Assembly (NCBI RefSeq): GCF_019469425.1
Contig: NZ_CP048272.1
Location: forward strand, 868,001-932,000
Length of the DNA: 64,000 nucleotides
DNA from: Bifidobacterium asteroides
GTDB taxonomy: Bacteria; Actinomycetota; Actinomycetes; Actinomycetales; Bifidobacteriaceae
Reading direction: 5' to 3'
Part shown: positions 57,477-64,000 of the stretch, piece after piece
Layout: each line of letters starts with the position of its first letter
Position numbering within the stretch: position 1 is the stretch's first letter
Position numbers and translations under genes: made by a program
The notes under the pieces: model-generated
Databases searched by the model: none
Told to the model about the DNA's origin: nothing
The model's input: only the letters and a program-made list of their open reading frames with translations

Positions 57477-58082
57477 ATGAAGGATTCGCACGAAGACGAC
57501 ATGACAAAACTAGCGGAGAACTATCGAGAGCGTCGACGACGATGGGGTGTGGAGGAGGCTGACAGGCGATGGCTCCAGCAACCCTTGGCCGACTGGACTG
57601 CAGGCTTGAAGGGGCAGCAGGCGCGCCCGCTTTTGGAGTCCGACTCTACGGAACGTCTGGCCGTGGCCATCAAGGAGACACTGGCCATACGCGACGGGCT
57701 TATCCTGTCCATTTTGGCGCCTGAGCCTGGTCTGGACGCTGATCGGCTGCTGGACCTGTGCGTGCGTCCCAACGATGCGTCCAACGTGACAGTGCTCTGC
57801 AGCATTCTGGATGCAGTCTTCAAGGATCCTGCGACACGGCCGGACAGCCGACGTTGCCATGCTGGGCTGGCCATGCTTGAAGCCATGGCAGACAAGGTTC
57901 CGGCGGGGTTCCGTGCTCAGCCCCTGGCGGTTGCGGCCTATGTCGACTGGTGGAATGGGGGATTCCGGACATCCGGGCTTGCCGAAGGAGCCTTGGACGA
58001 CGACCGTTCCTGTAGTCTGGCAGCCATCGTCCTGGCACTGATCGGCCGTGGCATCGACCCTGCTTGGAGGCAATCGGGCTGA
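57477..58082 (+). CDS. DUF4192-like protein
   Basis: 201 residues from ATG 57477, with GGGAGG 10 bases upstream; ATG 57459 is an alternative. The C-terminal region AQPLAVAAYVDWWNGGF, followed by DDDRSCSLAAIVLALI, resembles the end of actinobacterial DUF4192 proteins, which often sit near the principal sigma factor gene, as here. Function unknown. The N-terminal part is charged with no recognised motif. Confidence 0.6.
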   Translation: MKDSHEDDMTKLAENYRERRRRWGVEEADRRWLQQPLADWTAGLKGQQARPLLESDSTERLAVAIKETLAIRDGLILSILAPEPGLDADRLLDLCVRPNDASNVTVLCSILDAVFKDPATRPDSRRCHAGLAMLEAMADKVPAGFRAQPLAVAAYVDWWNGGFRTSGLAEGALDDDRSCSLAAIVLALIGRGIDPAWRQSG

Positions 58083-58131
58083 ATCGGGAATAATCGTCCC
58101 CCTGGGGTGGTTCACTTAGTGAGTCTACGAT

Positions 58132-58160
58132 TTGACCTTGCCATAGCTGTGCCTTAAAAG
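58132..58160 (+). promoter_or_regulatory. Possible promoter of the sigma factor gene
   Basis: TTGACC (58132-58137) and TAAAAG (58155-58160) are 17 bases apart. The -10 box is poor, so confidence is limited. Confidence 0.35.
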
Positions 58161-58195
58161 CAGTGTCGGCGGGTGGGATGATCCAGGAGGAGAAT

Positions 58196-59617
58196 TTGGC
58201 CACGAAGGACACCAAGTCAGCCAAGACAGCCGCAGTGGATACCGGAAAGGGCCGGACCAGTTCAACCGCCGGCAAGACCAAGACCGCCACCAGATCCAAG
58301 ACCAGCAGCAAGGCGTCCCGCAAGACCTCGTCCCGCAAGACCGCCGCTGCCAGCACTTCGACGGTCAAGACGAACCGCCGTCCGGCCTCCAAGAACACGA
58401 AGAAGGTCGAAGAGGAGCCGACCCTGCAGCCGGAGAAGCAGGAGACCGACGAGGACCTGCTCGAGGATCAGGAGGACGACGATCGGCTGGACAAGAGCGA
58501 GGATCAGCTGGAGGACGAGCCCGACGAGGACGATCAGGAGGAGGACGAGATCTCCCAGATCGAGGATGAGGCCGAGGAGGACCGCAAGGCCGCTCATGCC
58601 CTCGCCGCCAAGGTCAAGGGCGCTTTCGTCGTCGACGATTCCGATGACGATGAGAATGTCACCCCCTCAGGCAATCCCAAGCGTCGTGTTGTCACTGCCG
58701 GCGCCACTGCCGATCCCGTCAAGGACTACCTCAAGCAGATCGGCCGCGTCAGCCTGCTGAACGCTGAGCAGGAGGTTGATCTCTCCGAGCGTATCGAGGC
58801 CGGCCTCTATGCCCAGCATCTGTTGGACACCGAGGGCGAGGGCTTGGACTTCAAGCGTCGCCGCGAGCTCAAGTGGGCCGCCAACGACGGGAAGAAGGCC
58901 AAGGACCATCTGCTGGAGGCCAACCTGCGACTGGTGGTCTCATTGGCCAAGCGCTACACGGGCAGAGGCATGCTCTTTCTGGATCTGATTCAGGAAGGCA
59001 ACCTGGGTCTGATCCGCGCTGTGGAGAAGTTCGACTACACCAAGGGCTACAAGTTCTCCACCTACGCCACCTGGTGGATCCGCCAGGCCATCACCCGCGC
59101 CATGGCCGACCAGGCTCGCACCATCCGTGTGCCCGTCCACATGGTTGAGGTCATCAACAAGCTTTCACGCGTCCAGCGGCAAATGCTGCAGGACCTGGGC
59201 CGCGAGCCCACCCCCGACGAGCTTGCTCGGGAGCTGGATATGCCCGTCGAGAAGGTCCAGGAGGTCCAGAAGTACGGGCGCGAGCCCATCTCCCTGCACA
59301 CCCCTCTGGGCGAGGACGGCGACTCGGAGTTTGGCGATCTGATCGAGGACACCGATGCCATCGCCCCCTCGGATGCCGTGGCCTTCTCCCTGCTGCAGGA
59401 GCAGTTCCAGCAGGTGCTTGAGACCCTGAGTCCCCGCGAGGCCGGCGTCATCAAGATGCGCTATGGCCTGGAGGATGGGCAGCCTAAGACCCTGGACGAC
59501 ATCGGCCGCGTATACGGGGTGACCCGTGAGCGCATCCGCCAGATCGAGTCCAAGACCATGTCCAAGCTGCGGCACCCTTCGCGCTCGCAGACCCTGCGGG
59601 ACTTCCTGGATCAGTGA
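58196..59617 (+). CDS. sigA: Principal RNA polymerase sigma factor (SigA/HrdB/RpoD)
   Basis: 473 residues from TTG 58196, chosen because AGGAGG (58185-58190) is 5 bases upstream; ATG 58178 and ATG 58163 are in frame but poorly spaced. The N-terminal 75 residues are rich in Lys, Thr, Ser and Ala, then a long acidic stretch follows (about 75-135). Region 1.2 is [17 protein letters not shown]. Region 2 contains [20 protein letters not shown] and [20 protein letters not shown]. Region 4 ends with [20 protein letters not shown]. It directs transcription of most genes. Confidence 0.95.
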   Translation: MATKDTKSAKTAAVDTGKGRTSSTAGKTKTATRSKTSSKASRKTSSRKTAAASTSTVKTNRRPASKNTKKVEEEPTLQPEKQETDEDLLEDQEDDDRLDKSEDQLEDEPDEDDQEEDEISQIEDEAEEDRKAAHALAAKVKGAFVVDDSDDDENVTPSGNPKRRVVTAGATADPVKDYLKQIGRVSLLNAEQEVDLSERIEAGLYAQHLLDTEGEGLDFKRRRELKWAANDGKKAKDHLLEANLRLVVSLAKRYTGRGMLFLDLIQEGNLGLIRAVEKFDYTKGYKFSTYATWWIRQAITRAMADQARTIRVPVHMVEVINKLSRVQRQMLQDLGREPTPDELARELDMPVEKVQEVQKYGREPISLHTPLGEDGDSEFGDLIEDTDAIAPSDAVAFSLLQEQFQQVLETLSPREAGVIKMRYGLEDGQPKTLDDIGRVYGVTRERIRQIESKTMSKLRHPSRSQTLRDFLDQ

Positions 59618-59748
59618 CCTCTGCGCCCGGCGGGGAGGTCCTAATGCTGTCGAGGCCTTCTTGCTAGAAATGGTCATCGGTGCGTAAGCGACCGCCCATG
59701 TGAGGATCTGTGTCTTCCCTGGGCGCTACGAGGTGAACGGCGAGGTAA

Positions 59749-62106
59749 ATGGTGGCTAAAAAGCCTGATAAGGGAAAGACCTATGGTGCCGGCAGTCTGA
59801 CAGTCCTGGATGGCTTGGACGCAGTGCGTAAGCGTCCAGGCATGTACATCGGGACCACAGACAGCCAGGGGCTTATGCACTGCCTTTGGGAGATCATCGA
59901 CAACGCCGTGGACGAGGCTCTGGCCGGTCAGTGCGACCACATCAAGGTCATCCTGCACAAGGACGGCTCCATCGAGGTGGACGACAACGGCCGAGGCATC
60001 CCTGTCGACATTGAACCTCGAACCGGTCTGACCGGCGTGGAGGTGGTCCTGACCAAGCTTCACGCCGGCGCCAAGTTCGGCAACTCCTCCTATACGGCTG
60101 TGGGTGGCCTGCACGGCGTGGGCTCTTCGGTGGTCAATGCTCTGAGCTCCCGACTGGACGTGGAGGTGGACAGGGACGGCAAGACCCACCGGATGCGCTT
60201 CCACCAGGGCCATCCCGGCGCCTACCAGGACCCGGATCCGGAGCATCCCTCGCCTGACTCGCCCTTCAAGCGCACCAGGAAGAACAGGCCTACGACCCTG
60301 GAGGTGGTGGGCAGCGTGCCCAAGTCGCGGACCGGCACCAGGGTGCGCTACTGGGCCGACCCGGAAATCTTCAACCCAACGGCCCGGTTCAGCTACGCCC
60401 AGCTGATCGACCGGGTGCGCCAGACCAGCTTCCTGGTGCCCGGCCTCAAGATCACTGTGATCGACGACCGAATCCCTGCTACAGGGAGCGCCGATCAGGA
60501 CCTGCGCCTGGAGGTTGACGGCGAGCCTGCTGCGAAGCCGGGAGATCAGGACGTTCAGGAGGATCAGGGAAACCTTCGCGGATTGTCCAATAGCGGCGAA
60601 CCCCCTGAAAACAATGCTGAAGACGAACGTGCCGAGCACCAGCGAGCGGATGATGCCGACCTTTCGGCCACTGAGCGGGCTGACCGGGCCATGCTGCAGC
60701 CGGAGGACGAGACCGGCCATCAGCGTGTGGAGGAGTTCCTGCACACTGGCGGGGTGACCGACTTCGTCGACTTCCTGTCCAAGGGTGAACCTGTCAGCGA
60801 CATCTGGCGGATCAGCGGCCAGGACACCTACCAGGAGGAGACCCAGCGGGTGGGCTCGGACGGCGAGCTGCACGCTGAGCAGGTGGAACGTGTCTGCGGG
60901 GTGGATATCGCCCTGCGCTGGGTCAATGACTATGATTCAGTTGTCCGCAGCTTCGTCAATGTGGTGGAGACGCCCGGCGGAGGCATGCATGTGGACGGGT
61001 TCATGAACGCCATGACCCGCCAGGTGCGCAAGGCTGTGGAGGCCAACGCACGCCGCCTCAAGGTCAACCTCAAGGACTCCCACACCAAGGTGGAGCGCGA
61101 CGACGTCCTTGCCGGGCTGGTGGCTGTAGTCACCGTGCGCATCGCCGAGCCGCAGTTCCAGGGCCAGACCAAGGACGTGCTGGGCACGGCCCAGGTCAAA
61201 CCCATCGTCACCCGGATGACCGACGACCAGTTCGGCCAGATGATCAGCGGTTCCAAGCGCGGCTTCAAGGAGCAGTCCGGCCAGGTTCTGGAGAAGATCG
61301 TCGGCGAGATGCACGCACGCGTCCAGGCCCGGAAGACCAAGGAGGTCACCAGGCGCAAGAATGCCCTGGAATCGGCCTCCATGCCCTCCAAGCTCTCGGA
61401 TTCCATGCCCGGCAACGACGACATCGCCGAGCTGTTCATCGTCGAGGGCGACTCCGCCTTGGGCACGGCCAAGGCCGCACGAAACTCCATGTTCCAGGCC
61501 CTGTTGCCCATCCGCGGCAAGATTCTCAACGTGCAGAAGGCCTCCCTGTCCCAGATGCTGACCAACAAGGAGTGCGCCTCCATCATCCAGGTGGTCGGAG
61601 CCGGCTCGGGAGCCAGCTTCGACATCGATCAGGCCCGCTACAACAAGGTCATCATGATGACCGACGCCGACGTGGACGGCGCCCACATCCGCATCCTGCT
61701 GCTAACCCTCTTCTACCGATACATGCGTCCCCTGATCGAGAGCGGGCGGGTTTACGCCGCCGTGCCGCCCCTGCATCGAATCGCCTTGGCGGGCAAGAAC
61801 AAGGGGAAATTCATCTACACCTATTCGGACGATGAGCTGGAGGGCAAGCTGGTCGACCTGCAGGCCAAGCACATCGACTACAATCCCGATGTGCAGCGAT
61901 ACAAGGGTCTGGGCGAGATGGATGCCGACCAGCTGGCCGACACCACCATGGATCCCAGGACCCGCATGCTGCGTCGTATCCGTATGGAGGATGCCGCTCA
62001 GGCCGCGGGCATCTTCCCCCTGCTCATGGGCGACGACGTGCCGCCCCGCAAGCAGTTCATCGTGGACAATGCCGACGACTTCGACCGGAGCAAGATCGAC
62101 ACCTGA
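59749..62106 (+). CDS. parE: Type IIA DNA topoisomerase subunit B, ParE/second GyrB
   Basis: 785 residues. The GHKL ATPase contains EIIDNAVDEAL, DDNGRGIPVD and VGGLHGVGSSVVNAL. The TOPRIM domain has IVEGDSALGTA and DADVDGAHI, and the C-terminal segment is MDADQLADTTMDP. About 90 residues of acidic, low-complexity sequence (roughly 244-335) are inserted in the transducer region. This copy is not next to gyrA or recF, so it is probably the ParE-like subunit acting with a ParC elsewhere, rather than the origin-linked GyrB. It follows sigA by 131 bases. Confidence 0.9.
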   Translation: MVAKKPDKGKTYGAGSLTVLDGLDAVRKRPGMYIGTTDSQGLMHCLWEIIDNAVDEALAGQCDHIKVILHKDGSIEVDDNGRGIPVDIEPRTGLTGVEVVLTKLHAGAKFGNSSYTAVGGLHGVGSSVVNALSSRLDVEVDRDGKTHRMRFHQGHPGAYQDPDPEHPSPDSPFKRTRKNRPTTLEVVGSVPKSRTGTRVRYWADPEIFNPTARFSYAQLIDRVRQTSFLVPGLKITVIDDRIPATGSADQDLRLEVDGEPAAKPGDQDVQEDQGNLRGLSNSGEPPENNAEDERAEHQRADDADLSATERADRAMLQPEDETGHQRVEEFLHTGGVTDFVDFLSKGEPVSDIWRISGQDTYQEETQRVGSDGELHAEQVERVCGVDIALRWVNDYDSVVRSFVNVVETPGGGMHVDGFMNAMTRQVRKAVEANARRLKVNLKDSHTKVERDDVLAGLVAVVTVRIAEPQFQGQTKDVLGTAQVKPIVTRMTDDQFGQMISGSKRGFKEQSGQVLEKIVGEMHARVQARKTKEVTRRKNALESASMPSKLSDSMPGNDDIAELFIVEGDSALGTAKAARNSMFQALLPIRGKILNVQKASLSQMLTNKECASIIQVVGAGSGASFDIDQARYNKVIMMTDADVDGAHIRILLLTLFYRYMRPLIESGRVYAAVPPLHRIALAGKNKGKFIYTYSDDELEGKLVDLQAKHIDYNPDVQRYKGLGEMDADQLADTTMDPRTRMLRRIRMEDAAQAAGIFPLLMGDDVPPRKQFIVDNADDFDRSKIDT

Positions 62107-62153
62107 TCGGCTTTCAGCAAGACCCGAAAGAGCAGGGAGAGGAGTGGACGCAT

Positions 62154-64000
62154 ATGGGCGATCCCCTGGACAATTTCTCCCCACAGACGGCTGACTGGTT
62201 TCACCAGACCTTTCCCGAGGGGCCCACGCCGACCCAGGTGCAGGCCTGGCCGGCCATCCGCTCAGGCGGCGATGCGTTGATTATTTCGCCCACCGGCTCG
62301 GGCAAGACCCTGGCCGCCTTTCTTTGGGCCATTGACGAGCTCATGACCAGGCCTCGACGCTTCCGAGAACCTGGGGTCGCAGTGCTTTACATCTCGCCCA
62401 TGAAGGCCTTGGGGACGGATGTGGCCCGCAACCTGCAGGCTCCGTTGGACGGCATCGCCGAGCGATTCCAACAGCAGGGACGAAAAGCGCCCAAGGTCCA
62501 GACAGGTATCCGCACTGGAGACACCGACGCCCGCGGCCGCAGGGCCCTGGCCGCTCATCCTCCGGATATTCTGGTCACCACCCCCGAGTCCCTCTATCTG
62601 ATGCTGACTTCCAAGACGGCCAACACGCTGAAGAATATCCGGACCGTTATCGTGGACGAAATCCACGTTTTGGCGGGCAATAAGCGCGGGGCTCATCTGG
62701 CCCTGAGCCTAGAGCGGCTGGACGACCTGGTCGGAGGGCCCGTGCAGCGGATCGGCCTGTCGGCTACGGTCCGGCCGCCCGAACAGGTGGCACGTTTTCT
62801 GGGCGGCAGCCGTCCGGTCAGCCTGATCCAGCCCAAGTCGTCCACAGCCATGGACCTGCGGCTGATCGAGCCTTTGGAGGACATGGGCGATCTGGCGGCG
62901 CCACCCGGCGAATCTGGCCAGGAGGGTCAGGAGAGGGACCAAAGAAGCGGATCCATCTGGCCAGCTATCGAGCGGGCCATCCTGGACCAGGTCCTGTCCC
63001 ACCACACCACCCTGGTCTTCGTCAACTCCCGAGGACTAGCCGAGCGTCTGACTGCCAGGCTGAACGAACTGCACCAGTCCGATTTGCGGGCCCCGGTTCA
63101 CGACCGACCAGGTTCATCCCGTGAAACAGTCCAGCCCACGGGCAGGGCTGCGCAGGCCTGGGAGCCCGCCCACTACAGTTCGGCCACCGGGTCGACCTCC
63201 GAGAGAACATCCGGCCAGCCTGTTGACCAACCTATTGCCATGGCCCACCATGGTTCGGTGTCCAAGGAACGTCGCCGCCAGGTGGAGGACGACCTCAAGG
63301 CCGGCAGACTGCGGTGCGTGGTAGCCACCTCAAGCCTGGAGCTGGGCATCGATATGGGCTCGGTCGATCTGGTCATCCAGGTCAACGCCCCTGTGTCGAC
63401 CGCTTCGGGGCTGCAGCGCGTGGGCCGGGCCGACCACCAAGTGGGACGGGTATCGCAGGCCAGGCTTTTCCCCTTGACCCGCGAGCAGATCCTGGAGTGC
63501 ACTGCCAGCATGGAAAGCATGGTCCAGGGCGACATCGAACCCACCATCATGCCCAACAGTCCCTTGGATGTTCTGGCTCAGCAGACGGTGGCTGCAGCTG
63601 CCATGGGACCGCTTAAAGAGCAGGATTGGCTGGCCACAGTCAGACGGGCTGCGCCCTTCGCCCACTTGGACCAGAAGGTCTACCGGGCGGTGCTGGGCAT
63701 GCTCAGCGGTGCCTACACCTCCCAAGACTTCACCGCCTTCCGCCCCATTCTGGTCTGGGACCAGCAGACAGGCACGCTGACAGCTCGCCCCGGCGCGCAA
63801 CGCCTGGCAGTAACCTCCGGAGGCACCATTCCCGACCGTGGCTCCTACAGCGTGGTCATGCCCTCCGAGGCCGCCGGCGGCAAGCCCCGCCGAGTGGGGG
63901 AGCTGGACGAGGAGATGGTTTACGAGTCCCGGAAGGGGGACGTAATTACCCTGGGCACCACCTCTTGGAGGATCCAGCAGATCACCCGCGACCGTGTGGT
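62154..64000 (+). CDS. lhr: Lhr-type ATP-dependent DNA helicase, 3' end beyond window
   Basis: 615 residues are visible and the frame is still open at 64000. Start ATG 62154 follows GGGAGAGGAG. Superfamily 2 motifs: Q-like TPTQVQAW, Walker A SPTGSGKT, Walker B VDEIHVLAGNKRG, motif III LSATVRPP, motif IV-VI VFVNSRGLAERL, ATSSLELGIDMG and QRVGRADHQ. The large helicase-related Lhr family repairs DNA in actinobacteria; full proteins exceed 1,400 residues. A Ser/Thr/Gly/Pro-rich stretch of about 45 residues (around 310-360) is inserted between the two helicase lobes' motifs. Confidence 0.92.
   Translation, partial: MGDPLDNFSPQTADWFHQTFPEGPTPTQVQAWPAIRSGGDALIISPTGSGKTLAAFLWAIDELMTRPRRFREPGVAVLYISPMKALGTDVARNLQAPLDGIAERFQQQGRKAPKVQTGIRTGDTDARGRRALAAHPPDILVTTPESLYLMLTSKTANTLKNIRTVIVDEIHVLAGNKRGAHLALSLERLDDLVGGPVQRIGLSATVRPPEQVARFLGGSRPVSLIQPKSSTAMDLRLIEPLEDMGDLAAPPGESGQEGQERDQRSGSIWPAIERAILDQVLSHHTTLVFVNSRGLAERLTARLNELHQSDLRAPVHDRPGSSRETVQPTGRAAQAWEPAHYSSATGSTSERTSGQPVDQPIAMAHHGSVSKERRRQVEDDLKAGRLRCVVATSSLELGIDMGSVDLVIQVNAPVSTASGLQRVGRADHQVGRVSQARLFPLTREQILECTASMESMVQGDIEPTIMPNSPLDVLAQQTVAAAAMGPLKEQDWLATVRRAAPFAHLDQKVYRAVLGMLSGAYTSQDFTAFRPILVWDQQTGTLTARPGAQRLAVTSGGTIPDRGSYSVVMPSEAAGGKPRRVGELDEEMVYESRKGDVITLGTTSWRIQQITRDRV

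Overview
This 64 kb window looks like chromosomal DNA of a high-GC actinobacterium, most likely a Bifidobacterium. That assignment is by inference: gene content, protein style and gene orders such as infC-rpmI-rplT-xerD-parA-scpAB-typA-pheA-tyrA, ftsK-pgsA-cinA-clgR-recA-recX, hpf-secA and plsC-pknL-idsA point there, but no search was run. Genes are densely packed and mostly on the plus strand, often overlapping by a few bases. No rRNA, tRNA, insertion sequence, prophage or CRISPR array was recognised. One RNA gene, RNase P RNA (rnpB), is present.

Layout. 1-4292: end of a catabolic operon with a sugar phosphate isomerase/epimerase-family enzyme (5' end outside the window), a PdxA-like dehydrogenase, a GntP-type permease, an RpiB-like isomerase and a triose-phosphate-isomerase-like protein. 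Together they suggest use of a four-carbon sugar acid, tetrose or apionate-type compound. 4310-5896: infC-rpmI-rplT operon with a strong promoter, a roughly 200-nt leader and a non-AUG infC start. 5961-6590: probable decayed membrane-protein gene. 6678-9951: xerD, parA, scpA, scpB (chromosome segregation). 10065-15881: typA, a membrane protein, pheA and tyrA (aromatic amino acids), a small minus-strand protein and xerC. 16050-23663: oligopeptide ABC transporter with two tandem binding lipoproteins, two permeases and one fused double-ATPase protein. 23701-29614: DUF3710 and DUF3159 proteins, a TRAM-domain RNA methyltransferase, a small lipoprotein and a CtpE-like P-type ATPase. 29726-33306: aconitase converging on a Bax-inhibitor-1-like membrane protein, with a shared bidirectional terminator.

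33679-39214: aldo/keto reductase, small alarmone synthetase, miaB-miaA (tRNA A37 modification), a MerR regulator with a near-ideal operator, and a Fic protein with an altered motif. 39315-46828: ftsK, pgsA, cinA, clgR, a DUF3046 protein, SOS-controlled recA, and recX. 46836-47213: rnpB on the minus strand. 47388-52527: long-form hibernation factor, secA, trpD. 52560-57300: an unknown membrane protein, plsC, a PASTA kinase (PknL-like) and a polyprenyl diphosphate synthase. 57477-64000: a DUF4192-like protein, the principal sigma factor, a second type IIA topoisomerase B subunit (ParE-like) and the start of an Lhr-type helicase that runs off the window.

Most of the window is housekeeping. The parts that merit attention are the left-edge catabolic cluster, the rare infC start codon, the MerR operator overlapping the miaA stop codon, the Fic protein with a degenerate active-site motif, the single-lobe lipoprotein coupled to a P-type ATPase, and several lineage-style insertions in otherwise standard proteins (OppDF, ParE, RecX).
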